A stretch of 61,802 nt of DNA from Vibrio owensii CAIM 1854 = LMG 25443 (GTDB lineage Bacteria > Pseudomonadota > Gammaproteobacteria > Enterobacterales > Vibrionaceae). Below, in pieces: positions 10,415-20,567 of this stretch. Numbering within the stretch: the first letter of the stretch is position 1; every line of letters begins with the position of its first letter. The notes beneath the pieces were generated by a model that saw only the letters and a list, made by a program, of their open reading frames with translations, made no database searches and had not been told where the DNA came from. A program made the position numbers and the translations under genes. The stretch is taken from contig NZ_JPRD01000018.1 in NCBI RefSeq assembly GCF_000817815.1, positions 1 to 61,802 of the forward strand, written 5' to 3'.

Positions 10415-12094
10415 TCAACTTTGAATCAACGCAATCTCTGCCGTTTCCGGCTCTGGTGCTTTGAACTCGCTGTATTGCTGATAGTTGACGACACGATCTC
10501 GGCCTTGGTCTTTCGCAAGGTACAGCGCCTTATCCGCCATCTTCACCAGTCCCTCAATATCCGAAGCCGGTTCTGGATACGTTGCCACACCAATCGACAC
10601 ACTTAACTGCCCTAACGACAAGCCTTTGTGCTCAAGATGCAGTGCTCGGATCTGATCAACTATATTTTGTGCATAATCGGTCGCAGACACCATATCGCAA
10701 TGCGGTAGAATCACAGCCAGTTCTTCCCCACCGAGACGACACGCCGTTTCATCTTCTGACACAGTTCGCTTCAGCAATGCACTGATCTCTTTGAGCACGT
10801 AATCACCGGCATCATGGCCGAAGTTGTCGTTAAATCGCTTGAAATGGTCGAGATCGAGCATCAATAGAGACATATCTTCGGTACTGGTTGCCGAGTTGTT
10901 CACGTGTTCAGTCAGCTTTTGCTCGAAGAAGCGGCGATTGTACAAACCTGTCAGCGGATCGCTCAATGCTTGCGAGCGCAGTTTTTCTTGCAGGCTCAGG
11001 TTAGCCAATGCCAGGCCAAGGTGCTCCGCTACACTGTAAGCAAGCTGCATGGTCATCTCATCAACTTTGATATCACCTTGGCCAAAGTACAAATGCATAA
11101 TGCCAATGGTGTTCCCATGCGCAGTCAGAGGAATACACAACGTTTGGTTATTCTCAACCGATGCCATGTGCTCACACGTGAGGTTATGGAAAGATTCAAT
11201 CGACAAGTGACTGCGACCTTTGCGCAATGACCAGCATTCATCCGGAGCGAAAGAACGACTGCCCGGCCAACTATCTCCCCAATCAAGTTGAGTAACCAAC
11301 TGGTTGCGCGAAGAACGCATCAGGGAAATACTGCCATTCACCTTGCCAAGAATACGCGGCACGATGTCTTCCACCACCATTTGCGCTTCGACTAGGTTGT
11401 TACATGCTGCCAGCATATTCGCTAGGCGATGCATTAGCTCGATTTCTAGAGTGCGTTGACGAATACGCTCGTCCTGCTTTTTCTGCTCTTCAGAGACTTT
11501 ATGGATAATTTGGCGATGGCTGAAGATCGAGGTCGCGATAAGAAAACCAATACTCAACACAACCATCACACCTAGGATTGCCATTAACTCCGAAGTCATG
11601 GTTTTAAGGTGATGCATCGGTACGGACAACACGACCACAAATTCCTGAGCATCAAATTCAATCTTGCGTGAAACGTAGAATAGGTCGACCGACAGCACTT
11701 CACTAAAGCGCACATCGTAGCCAGAACCGCTTTCCCAAGCCTGAATAAACTCCGGACGATCGCCGTGACTCTCCAAGCCAATCAGAGCACGATCAGAAAG
11801 TGCTGTATCGCCTACCACCGTCCCTTGCTGATCTATCACTTGAATACGAGCGTCCGCATCCGCTTGCGTGAGATCGCCAATGTAGTCGTCGATATCTGAC
11901 TCACTAGCAAAGTGAGGGTTATCTTCCTTAATTTCATAAATAACGTCAGTGAGCAATGACTCGGTAGTGCGTTGAACTGAATCATGCACAGAACGCTCAA
12001 GCGTCATATAAAAACCGTAAAGCCCCACCAACATAAACACAGACAATGCAATGATCGGTAAGATTTGCCATTTTCGATCCACTAGCTTTGACAT
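10415..12094 (-). CDS. Membrane-bound GGDEF diguanylate cyclase
   Basis: Likely synthesises cyclic di-GMP at the inner membrane in response to a periplasmic or cytoplasmic cue. In 559 residues: TM helix about 11-30, a periplasmic sensor segment of roughly 135 residues, a second TM near 170-190, a linker helix rich in charged residues, a GAF-like region (about 215-375) and a C-terminal GGDEF domain beginning DPLTGLYNRRFFEQ. The active-site motif is GGEEL at 455-459, an active variant. The RxxD inhibitory site that usually precedes it is absent (Ser and Glu at its two key positions), so product inhibition by that route is not expected. It is monocistronic. The signal is unknown. Confidence 0.88.
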   Translation of the reverse strand: MSKLVDRKWQILPIIALSVFMLVGLYGFYMTLERSVHDSVQRTTESLLTDVIYEIKEDNPHFASESDIDDYIGDLTQADADARIQVIDQQGTVVGDTALSDRALIGLESHGDRPEFIQAWESGSGYDVRFSEVLSVDLFYVSRKIEFDAQEFVVVLSVPMHHLKTMTSELMAILGVMVVLSIGFLIATSIFSHRQIIHKVSEEQKKQDERIRQRTLEIELMHRLANMLAACNNLVEAQMVVEDIVPRILGKVNGSISLMRSSRNQLVTQLDWGDSWPGSRSFAPDECWSLRKGRSHLSIESFHNLTCEHMASVENNQTLCIPLTAHGNTIGIMHLYFGQGDIKVDEMTMQLAYSVAEHLGLALANLSLQEKLRSQALSDPLTGLYNRRFFEQKLTEHVNNSATSTEDMSLLMLDLDHFKRFNDNFGHDAGDYVLKEISALLKRTVSEDETACRLGGEELAVILPHCDMVSATDYAQNIVDQIRALHLEHKGLSLGQLSVSIGVATYPEPASDIEGLVKMADKALYLAKDQGRDRVVNYQQYSEFKAPEPETAEIALIQS

Positions 12095-12182
12095 AATCCT
12101 TCATCCTAAATTTACCGAACTTTGTTTTGATTGTTAATAAATTGACCATGTTGTCAACAGGTGTTTAAAGCAATTTCCATTT

Positions 12183-13088
12183 TTATGAATGTTGTAGCCA
12201 ATCTCGATGCAGTTGACTTGACGAACCAAGATAATCCACCATCCATTGAATCAACTTGTGATTATCATCTTTACGCCATACCAAGCAGCATTGGCTCAAT
12301 GGTTTATCATCCTGCAGCACTTTTTCCACCAGCACGCCTTCATGGATAAGAGGCATTGCAATATGGCGTGGCATGTACCCCACTCCGACCCCATTTTTTA
12401 GACATTCAATTGCGCTGTACCAGTTAGGCAGTAATAAGCGTCGCTGTTTGGGGTAGTGTCCTGTGTGGCGTTTCGGCAACACGTTAGAAGTATCATCAAG
12501 ACAGATCGCCGGAAATTGACTGACAAACTCTTCAGTTAGGGTTTGTTGGCGAACACAAGGATGTGCTGGAGACATAACAAATGCCCAGTCCAACATCCCC
12601 ATATCTTTGACTTCAAAATCACCACCTACCGGGATTGCTGACGTGGCTCCAACAACAATATCAGCACGCCCTTGAGCAATCGCTTCCCAAGAGCCGTTAA
12701 ACACTTCCATGTTGATTTGCAGCTCTGCAAATTCAAATTCTTGATAGAAATCCTCAACCAGAGGCTTGAGCTTATCGAGCTTAACTACGTTATCCAGTGT
12801 GAGCCTGAGTGTTGATTGCCAGCCATGTGCTGCGCGTCGAGTTTGCGCTTTCACTTCCGCCATTTGTCTGAGCAGTAAGCGCGCCTCTTCGATAAACAAC
12901 TCACCGGCAGGCGTTAGCTCGACTTTTCTCGGTAATCGACGAAACAAAACCACATCTAACTCTTGCTCAACTTGGCGCACACCATAACTAATTGCAGAAG
13001 GCACTTTATGTAGCACCTCTGCTGCCGCAGTAAAACTCCCCAAACGAGCAACGGTATCGAGCATTTCCAGTGAAGACTTGGAGAACAT
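12183..13088 (-). CDS. punR: LysR-type regulator PunR
   Basis: LysR-family activator of 301 residues with an N-terminal winged helix-turn-helix (SFTAAAEVLHKVPSAISYGV, residues about 18-37) and a C-terminal ligand-binding domain. Alignment by eye to E. coli PunR (YdhB) is strong in the stretches VEVFNGSWEAI-like, ATSAIPVGG and DTSNVLPKR. In E. coli PunR senses purine nucleosides and activates the divergent transporter gene punC. The same divergent arrangement is seen here, which supports the assignment. The gene is preceded by a 153-bp shared regulatory interval. Confidence 0.82.
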   Translation of the reverse strand: MFSKSSLEMLDTVARLGSFTAAAEVLHKVPSAISYGVRQVEQELDVVLFRRLPRKVELTPAGELFIEEARLLLRQMAEVKAQTRRAAHGWQSTLRLTLDNVVKLDKLKPLVEDFYQEFEFAELQINMEVFNGSWEAIAQGRADIVVGATSAIPVGGDFEVKDMGMLDWAFVMSPAHPCVRQQTLTEEFVSQFPAICLDDTSNVLPKRHTGHYPKQRRLLLPNWYSAIECLKNGVGVGYMPRHIAMPLIHEGVLVEKVLQDDKPLSQCCLVWRKDDNHKLIQWMVDYLGSSSQLHRDWLQHS

Positions 13089-13185
13089 GATTTCGACCTT
13101 TCAAAAAATTTGATTAATAACTAACAATTTTAGCGTTTTATTTTCTCAAAATCGAAAAATAGAATGGCGAGGTAAATAAATCAGG

Positions 13186-13197
13186 GTTGGCGCCAAC
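13186..13197. promoter_or_regulatory. 12-bp perfect palindrome in the punR-punC interval
   Basis: GTTGGCGCCAAC is its own reverse complement and lies about midway between the divergent punR and punC starts, with partly symmetric TCA/TGA flanks. It is a candidate operator, possibly for PunR or PurR-like proteins. The protein that binds is inferred, not shown. Confidence 0.4.
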
Positions 13198-13241
13198 TGA
13201 TACTGAACAAAAAATGATTAAATAATTTGATTGGTTGAATC

Positions 13242-14447
13242 ATGAAAATATCAAAACTACAGCTTGTTTATCTAGCAGCCCTATCTATGCTCGGCTTTAT
13301 CGCCACCGATATGTACTTACCAGCCTTCAAAGCGATGGAAATCGACTTTGCTACAGGTCCTGAACAAATCGCACTTTCTCTGACCGTCTTTCTTGTTGGT
13401 ATGGCTTTTGGTCAGTTGATGTGGGGTCTGGCTTCAGACAAATTTGGTCATCGTAATACCCTAGCCGCAGGTTTAGCGCTGTTTACTGTTGCTTCATTCG
13501 GTCTCGCATTCAGTGAGCAAGTGTGGCAATTGTTAGCACTGCGCTTTGTACAGGCTATCGGTGTATGTGCCCCAGCCGTTATTTGGCAAGCGATGGTGAT
13601 CAAACGCCACTCTAGCCAGAGCCAACAAATCTTTGCCACTATCATGCCGCTTGTAGCACTGTCTCCAGCACTAGCCCCTCAGTTAGGTGTGTTGTTGGCA
13701 AACAACTTCGGTTGGCACAGCATTTTTGTTGCATTGACACTGATGGGGGTACTGCTTGTCGTTGCGACAATGGCGCAAAAAGATGAAAAAGTAGAAGTAA
13801 AACAAACCAGCATGTCTTCAGACATCAAATCACTACTAGGTTCTAAAACTTACCTAGGTAACGTGTTTATGTTTGCTACTGCGTCTGCGGCTTTCTTTGC
13901 TTACCTAACTGGTATGCCAGAGATCATGTCTCAACTTGGCTATGAAGCAAAAGACATCGGCTTGAGCTTTATCCCACAAACTATTGCTTTCATGGTTGGT
14001 GGTTACTTAGGTAAGGTCGGCGTTCGTAAATATGGTGATGAAAAGATTCTGCGTCAGTTGATTGGCCTGTTTAGTGTTGCAGCACTGCTTATCTTCGCTG
14101 CGTCACAATGGCAACTGACCTCTATCTGGCCAATCCTAGCGCCATTCTGTTTGATTGCAGTTGCTAACGGTGCTCTTTACCCAATCGTAGTAAACCGCGC
14201 ATTAGCAAGTGCTCAACAGAGTCCAGCGACGGCTGCAGGCCTACAAAACAGTCTACAGATTACCGTGAGCAGCCTATCAAGCGCACTGGTTGCAGCAATG
14301 GCGAGCCAAGCGCAAATGGTGACTGGTGTTGCGATTGTGATTTGTATGGGTGGTCTGTGGATGGGTTACATTCTGTCTAACCGTGAATTGTCTCAGCACT
14401 TTACAACTCCGGACAACGCTCGCGTAGTGAGTGAAGACGAGCTCTAA
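13242..14447 (+). CDS. punC: Purine nucleoside MFS transporter PunC
   Basis: Twelve-helix major facilitator of the Bcr/CflA drug-resistance type, 401 residues. It shares with E. coli PunC (YdhC) the start region GFIATDMYLPAFKAM, the motif-A loop (DKFGHRNTL), RFVQAIGVCAPAVIWQA and IFATIMPLVALSPALAPQLG. PunC moves purine nucleosides such as inosine and adenosine. Divergence from punR suggests activation by PunR when nucleosides are present. A terminator follows closely. Older annotations would call it a Bcr/CflA efflux protein; the direction of transport in this organism is inferred from the E. coli homologue. Confidence 0.82.
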   Translation: MKISKLQLVYLAALSMLGFIATDMYLPAFKAMEIDFATGPEQIALSLTVFLVGMAFGQLMWGLASDKFGHRNTLAAGLALFTVASFGLAFSEQVWQLLALRFVQAIGVCAPAVIWQAMVIKRHSSQSQQIFATIMPLVALSPALAPQLGVLLANNFGWHSIFVALTLMGVLLVVATMAQKDEKVEVKQTSMSSDIKSLLGSKTYLGNVFMFATASAAFFAYLTGMPEIMSQLGYEAKDIGLSFIPQTIAFMVGGYLGKVGVRKYGDEKILRQLIGLFSVAALLIFAASQWQLTSIWPILAPFCLIAVANGALYPIVVNRALASAQQSPATAAGLQNSLQITVSSLSSALVAAMASQAQMVTGVAIVICMGGLWMGYILSNRELSQHFTTPDNARVVSEDEL

Positions 14448-14482
14448 TTTTTCGTCAAACTCAACCCCACTACATAATAAAG

Positions 14483-14506
14483 AAGAGCCGCTTAATGCGG
14501 CTCTTT
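14483..14506. terminator. Terminator after punC
   Basis: AAGAGCCGC (14483-14491) pairs with GCGGCTCTT (14497-14505) around TTAAT, followed by a T-rich stretch. It lies between punC and the convergent binding-protein gene. Confidence 0.85.
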
Positions 14507-14538
14507 GTCTTTTATCGGCGAAAGAATAAGGCAAAACC

Positions 14539-15315
14539 TTACATACTCTTCAAGCCCCATTTTTCAGCCGTTTGCTTAAAGAAGCCTTGAGTCTTCTTAA
14601 GCTCAACCCAGTGGTTGATGTAGTTAATCCATACTTGGTCATCTTGCGACAAGAGCATCGCAATTGGTGTTGGTTTGCGCGGCTCTTTAACTGGAACAAT
14701 CGCCAACTGTTTAAACTTCTCCACCAGCGTGGCCGCTTCTACGTTTGATGTTACCGATACGTCGGCACGGCGAGCTAGTAATTCTTGGAAGTCACGCGCT
14801 GGCGCTTCAATCACAATATGCTGCGCAGATGGAAAGAAGTCTTTGACCAACTTCTCTTGAACCGTTCCCAGCGTTGCCGCTACTTTCACATCTGGCTTAT
14901 CGAAGTCTGCCCAATCAGAGAATTTTGCTAGGTCTTTCTTTTGCACCACAGGCACAAACGCAAGATAGAAATACGGTTGGCTATAACCTGCTACTTTTGC
15001 ACGTGACATGTTCAATGACGCGCTACCAGTAATATCGTATTTGTTTGCCGTGATACCGTTAACCAGTGTTTTCCAATCGGTCGCAACGTATTCCACCTTA
15101 ACGCCCAGATCTTTAGCAAGCTCAGTGGTGACATCGATATCAAAACCACGATAACTATTGGTCGCAGGATCTTTCATCGTCATCGGGTTCCAATCCCCTG
15201 TCGTCCCGACACGCAACACACCTTTGTCCAAGATCTCTTGTAGACGACTTTCTGCATGAGCGACTTGAGCCATCGCGAGCAGACACATTCCCAACGCAAG
15301 CAACGTTTTTTTCAT
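14539..15315 (-). CDS. Solute-binding protein, cyclohexadienyl dehydratase (PheC)-like
   Basis: Periplasmic protein of 258 residues with a Sec signal peptide (AHA-ES, about residue 21) and the SBP family 3 fold. The mature start ESRLQEILDKGVLRVGTTGD closely resembles both PheC-type cyclohexadienyl dehydratases and polar amino-acid binding proteins. The gene is divergent from an amino-acid ABC permease 122 bp away, which favours a transport role, but no ATPase gene is adjacent. Either a binding protein or a periplasmic dehydratase is possible; the sequence alone does not decide. Confidence 0.72.
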   Translation of the reverse strand: MKKTLLALGMCLLAMAQVAHAESRLQEILDKGVLRVGTTGDWNPMTMKDPATNSYRGFDIDVTTELAKDLGVKVEYVATDWKTLVNGITANKYDITGSASLNMSRAKVAGYSQPYFYLAFVPVVQKKDLAKFSDWADFDKPDVKVAATLGTVQEKLVKDFFPSAQHIVIEAPARDFQELLARRADVSVTSNVEAATLVEKFKQLAIVPVKEPRKPTPIAMLLSQDDQVWINYINHWVELKKTQGFFKQTAEKWGLKSM

Positions 15316-15437
15316 TTTCTATTCCCTTAAAAGAATGACGGTAGGAGATATTCCCTTTAATGATTAACCATTAGTACGGCTTCATTGATAACATAGCAGC
15401 AACAAAGGAAGTTTTTTAGTCAGTTCAGGGAGTAAAT

Positions 15438-16178
15438 GTGAACTATCGACATCTATGCCTCGTTTCATTGCTTTTTCTCACAGGTTGCTCCGACTACCAA
15501 TGGGGCTGGTATGTTCTTGATCCATCGACTGAGCAAGGGCTGACAAACATCAAGTTTCTGATCGCTGGCTTTAATGACACGATCCAAGTATCACTGCTCA
15601 GCATGCTATTTGCGATGACAATTGGTTTGATCATTGCTCTTCCCGCCCTTTCTGATTCTCCAGTGCTCAAGTGGATCAACCGAGTTTACGTAGAAGTGAT
15701 TCGCTCTATTCCAGTTTTGGTATTGTTGCTGTGGGTGTATTACGGAATGCCAACGCTACTCGATGTATCCCTAAACCACTTTTGGGCAGGTGTGATTGCG
15801 CTAACCATTGCAGAGAGTGCCTTCATGGCGGAAGTCTTTAGAGGGGGAATCCAAGCCATCAGTCGTGGACAACACGAAGCAGCGGAGTCACTCGGGTTGA
15901 ACTACTGGCAAAAAATGCGCTTAGTGATTCTTCCCCAAGCATTTCGCCAAATCTTACCGCCGCTGGGGAATCAATTCGTTTATATCCTAAAGATGAGTTC
16001 GTTGGTCAGCGTGATAGGTTTAAGTGACTTAACGAGACGAGCGAATGAATTAGTCGTGAATGAGTACTTACCATTAGAGATCTATACATTTCTCGTCTTA
16101 GAGTATTTGGTGTTGATTCTTTTGGTCTCTCAAGCGGTGCGCTGGCTAGAGAAACGCATGGCGATCCCAAGTCACTAA
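15438..16178 (+). CDS. Polar amino-acid ABC transporter permease with lipobox-like N terminus
   Basis: Inner-membrane permease of the His/Glu/Gln/Arg family, 246 residues. After a periplasmic-looking segment the chain has about five TM helices and the EAA loop EAAESLGLNYWQKMRLVILP that contacts the ATPase. The start is GTG at 15438, with GGGAG five bases upstream; an ATG two bases earlier runs straight into TGA. Residues 1-17 read as a signal peptide with the lipobox LTGC (Cys17), unusual for a permease. The divergent binding protein is the likely partner; the ATPase must come from elsewhere. Confidence 0.8.
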   Translation: MNYRHLCLVSLLFLTGCSDYQWGWYVLDPSTEQGLTNIKFLIAGFNDTIQVSLLSMLFAMTIGLIIALPALSDSPVLKWINRVYVEVIRSIPVLVLLLWVYYGMPTLLDVSLNHFWAGVIALTIAESAFMAEVFRGGIQAISRGQHEAAESLGLNYWQKMRLVILPQAFRQILPPLGNQFVYILKMSSLVSVIGLSDLTRRANELVVNEYLPLEIYTFLVLEYLVLILLVSQAVRWLEKRMAIPSH

Positions 16179-16207
16179 ACTCTATCTTTCACAACACCAG
16201 ATACAAC

Positions 16208-16232
16208 AAAGCCGCTCATCAAGAGCGGCTTT
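16208..16232. terminator. Bidirectional hairpin between permease gene and glmU
   Basis: AAAGCCGCTC (16208-16217) pairs with GAGCGGCTTT (16223-16232). It sits between convergent genes. The T-tract is short on both sides, so efficiency may be moderate. Confidence 0.75.
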
Positions 16233-16265
16233 GGTTCTTATTCTTTTGAAGTAAGCGAATTAAGC

Positions 16266-17627
16266 TTACTTTTTCTTAACTGGACGCTGCCAACCGGTAA
16301 TTTTGCGCTCTTTCGCACGAGAGATCACAAGCTCACCCTCAGCGACATCTTTGGTTAACGTAGTACCAGCACCAATGGTTGCACCATCCGCAACTGTCAC
16401 TGGCGCGATAAGTTGGCTGTCAGAACCAACGAAGACGTCGTTACCAATGATGGTCTTGAACTTGTTCGCGCCGTCGTAGTTACAAGTGATCGTACCTGCA
16501 CCGATGTTAGTACGTTGGCCGATTTCTGCGTCACCTAGGTAAGTTAGGTGGTTTGCTTTAGAGCCTTCACCGATACGTGCGTTTTTCACTTCAACGAAGT
16601 TACCCACGTGAGAGTCGTTACGCATCTCTGCGCCAGGACGTAGGCGTGTGAATGGACCAACTGTACATTCTTCACCAACTGTTGCGCCTTCAATTACGCT
16701 GTATGGGCGAACGATGGTGTTATCGTCGATTTCACAGTCTTTCAGTACACAACCAGCGCCGATGACAACATTATCACCCAGTGATACTTTACCTTCGATG
16801 ATTACGTTTGCATCGATTTCACAATCCATACCACATTGCAGTTCACCACGTAGGTCAAAACGTGCTGGGTCGCGCAGCATAACGCCTTGTTCTAGAAGTT
16901 TCTGTGCTTGCATTGATTGGAATGCACGCTCAAGACGAGCCAGTTGAGCACGGTCGTTAACGCCTTCCACTTCAATCGCGTTTACTGGGTGTACCGCCTC
17001 AACCGCGCGACCTTCATCGTGTGCTGCCGCGATAACGTCTGTTAAGTAGTATTCGCCTTGTGCGTTTTCATTATTTAGACCAGCAAGCCAGCGTTTCAGG
17101 TCACCACCTGTCGCCACCAGCACACCGGTATTACATTCTTTGATGAGCTTCTGCTCTTCTGTTGCGTCTTTTTGCTCGACGATCGCCACTACTGGACCAT
17201 TTTTGCGAATGATACGACCGTAACCCATTGGGTTGTCTAGCATCACAGTTAGTAGTGCAATACCGCCTGTTGGTTGTGCATCTAATAGGTTTTCAATCGT
17301 TTCAGCTGAAATCAGTGGAACATCACCGTAAAGCACCAGTACTTTTTCATCGTCTTCAAACTTCGGAGACGCTTGATCAACCGCGTGACCTGTACCTAGT
17401 TGCTCCGCTTGCAGTACCCAATTAACCGGCTCTTTTGCTAGCGTTTGTTGCATTTGATCACCACCGTGACCATATACTAGGTGGATGTTTTGTGCGCCAA
17501 GACCTGTACATGTATCGATAACATGTTTTGCCATCGGCTTCCCTGCCAAAGTGTGTAGCACTTTAGGCATGTTCGAATACATACGGGTACCTTTACCCGC
17601 AGCAAGAATCACAGCACTGAATTTCAT
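16266..17627 (-). CDS. glmU: Bifunctional UDP-N-acetylglucosamine pyrophosphorylase / glucosamine-1-phosphate acetyltransferase
   Basis: Makes UDP-GlcNAc for peptidoglycan and LPS. The 453 residues begin with the nucleotidyltransferase signature LAAGKGTRM (about 8-16) and uridylyl-binding GTGHAV region, followed by a linker near 230 and a left-handed beta-helix of hexapeptide repeats carrying the acetyltransferase site ([25 protein letters not shown]). It lies just downstream of the atp operon in the same orientation, as in many gammaproteobacteria, but a terminator separates them. Confidence 0.96.
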   Translation of the reverse strand: MKFSAVILAAGKGTRMYSNMPKVLHTLAGKPMAKHVIDTCTGLGAQNIHLVYGHGGDQMQQTLAKEPVNWVLQAEQLGTGHAVDQASPKFEDDEKVLVLYGDVPLISAETIENLLDAQPTGGIALLTVMLDNPMGYGRIIRKNGPVVAIVEQKDATEEQKLIKECNTGVLVATGGDLKRWLAGLNNENAQGEYYLTDVIAAAHDEGRAVEAVHPVNAIEVEGVNDRAQLARLERAFQSMQAQKLLEQGVMLRDPARFDLRGELQCGMDCEIDANVIIEGKVSLGDNVVIGAGCVLKDCEIDDNTIVRPYSVIEGATVGEECTVGPFTRLRPGAEMRNDSHVGNFVEVKNARIGEGSKANHLTYLGDAEIGQRTNIGAGTITCNYDGANKFKTIIGNDVFVGSDSQLIAPVTVADGATIGAGTTLTKDVAEGELVISRAKERKITGWQRPVKKK

Positions 17628-17725
17628 TAATAACCTATTGACGTTCTATTTTAATTGGGCGTTATTTTAAACAGCTTGAAAGGAATAGTTAATGGTGGGA
17701 TGTAAATTTCCAACTAAAATTAATC

Positions 17726-17754
17726 AAAAAGGCGACCAAATGGCCGCCTTTTTT
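17726..17754. terminator. Terminator of the atp operon
   Basis: AAAAAGGCGACC pairs with GGCCGCCTTTTT (one internal mismatch) around a short loop. Reading on the minus strand a T-tract follows, placing it after atpC and before glmU. Confidence 0.85.
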
Positions 17755-17776
17755 CATGCAACGTTGCTAATTGAGC

Positions 17777-18199
17777 TTAGCGACGCTTTTTGGTCAGCTC
17801 GATAACTCGTAGCTGAGCAATGGCTTTAGCCAGTTCACTGGCCGCTTGTGCGAAGTCCATGTCACCATGCTGATTCTGGATTTGCTCCTCAGCGCGGCGC
17901 TTGGCTTCTTCTGCCTTCGCTGCGTCTAGATCTTCACCACGAATCGCAGTATCAGCCAGTACTGTAGCAGTACCAGGCTGAACTTCGACCATACCACCAG
18001 AGACATAAATGAACTCTTCGTGGCCGTGCTGTTTCACAATACGCACCATACCAGGCTTAATAGCGGACAGCAGCGGAGTGTGACCGTGGAAAATACCCAG
18101 TTCACCTTCGCTACCGGTCACCTGAAACGTTTCTACACGACCAGAGAAAATACGTTTCTCAGCGCTTACTACGTCTAGGTGAAAGGTTATTGGTGCCAT
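17777..18199 (-). CDS. atpC: F1Fo ATP synthase epsilon subunit
   Basis: Central-stalk subunit that couples rotation and inhibits ATP hydrolysis. The 140 residues comprise an N-terminal beta sandwich ([35 protein letters not shown]) and a C-terminal helical hairpin from about residue 90. Last gene of the nine-gene operon, 18 bases after atpD. Confidence 0.96.
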   Translation of the reverse strand: MAPITFHLDVVSAEKRIFSGRVETFQVTGSEGELGIFHGHTPLLSAIKPGMVRIVKQHGHEEFIYVSGGMVEVQPGTATVLADTAIRGEDLDAAKAEEAKRRAEEQIQNQHGDMDFAQAASELAKAIAQLRVIELTKKRR

Positions 18200-18217
18200 A
18201 TCGCCTCCTAGTTAGCC

Positions 18218-19636
<1,419 letters not shown>

Positions 19637-19656
19637 CTATTTCGTTTTACCTAAGC

Positions 19657-20523
19657 TTAAACCGCAGATGCACCACCAACGATTTCCGATAGTTCTTGTG
19701 TGATCGCAGCCTGACGGGCTTTGTTGTACACAAGTTCTAAATCTTCAATCAAGTTGGTTGCGTTATCCGTTGCAGCCTTCATCGCAATCATTCGAGCCGC
19801 TTGCTCACAAGCAAGGTTCTCAACCACACCTTGGTATACCTGAGACTCTACGTAACGCACTAGAAGTGTGTCTAATAGAGGTTTTGGCTCAGGCTCATAG
19901 ATGTAGTCCCATGAGTGCTCACGCTGCATCTCTTCGCTGTCCGATTTAGGCAAAGGTAGCAATTGATCGATCGTTGGTTGCTGAATCATAGTGTTCACAA
20001 ACTTGTTGAACACCACATATAGACGATCCAGTTCACCTTCATCGTATTTCTTAAGCATTACGCCAACAGAACCGATTAGGTCTTCTAGGCTTGGGCTATC
20101 ACCCAGGCCAGAAACCTGTGCCGCAACTTTTGCGCCACCATGTTTAAAGAAAGCTGTTGCTTTTGAACCAATTACAGCCAGTTCAACTTCAGCACCCTTC
20201 TCTTTCCATGATTGCATGTCTGTAACGGCTTTTTTGAACACGTTAATGTTCAAACCACCACACAGACCACGGTCTGTCGAAACGATGATGTAACCAACAC
20301 GTTTAGCTTCACGCTCTTCTAGGTACGGATGACGGTACTCTAGATTTGCATTAGCCACATGACCGATCACTTTACGCATTGTTTCAGCGTATGGACGAGA
20401 AGCTTCCATTGCGTCTTGAGAACGACGCATTTTTGAAGCTGCTACCATTTCCATCGCTTTCGTAATTTTCTGAGTGCTTTTAACACTACCGATTTTATTA
20501 CGTATCTCTTTTGCGCCGGCCAT
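19657..20523 (-). CDS. atpG: F1Fo ATP synthase gamma subunit
   Basis: Rotor shaft subunit of 288 residues with the N- and C-terminal helices that make the coiled coil ([20 protein letters not shown] at the start; ATDNATNLI near the end). The conserved rotor-core segment [10 protein letters not shown] is seen at about residues 84-93. Located between atpA and atpD as usual. Confidence 0.97.
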   Translation of the reverse strand: MAGAKEIRNKIGSVKSTQKITKAMEMVAASKMRRSQDAMEASRPYAETMRKVIGHVANANLEYRHPYLEEREAKRVGYIIVSTDRGLCGGLNINVFKKAVTDMQSWKEKGAEVELAVIGSKATAFFKHGGAKVAAQVSGLGDSPSLEDLIGSVGVMLKKYDEGELDRLYVVFNKFVNTMIQQPTIDQLLPLPKSDSEEMQREHSWDYIYEPEPKPLLDTLLVRYVESQVYQGVVENLACEQAARMIAMKAATDNATNLIEDLELVYNKARQAAITQELSEIVGGASAV

Positions 20524-20567
20524 CGTTACTCTCCGTTAGTTGGTGGCAGAAACTGCCACCGACCTAA

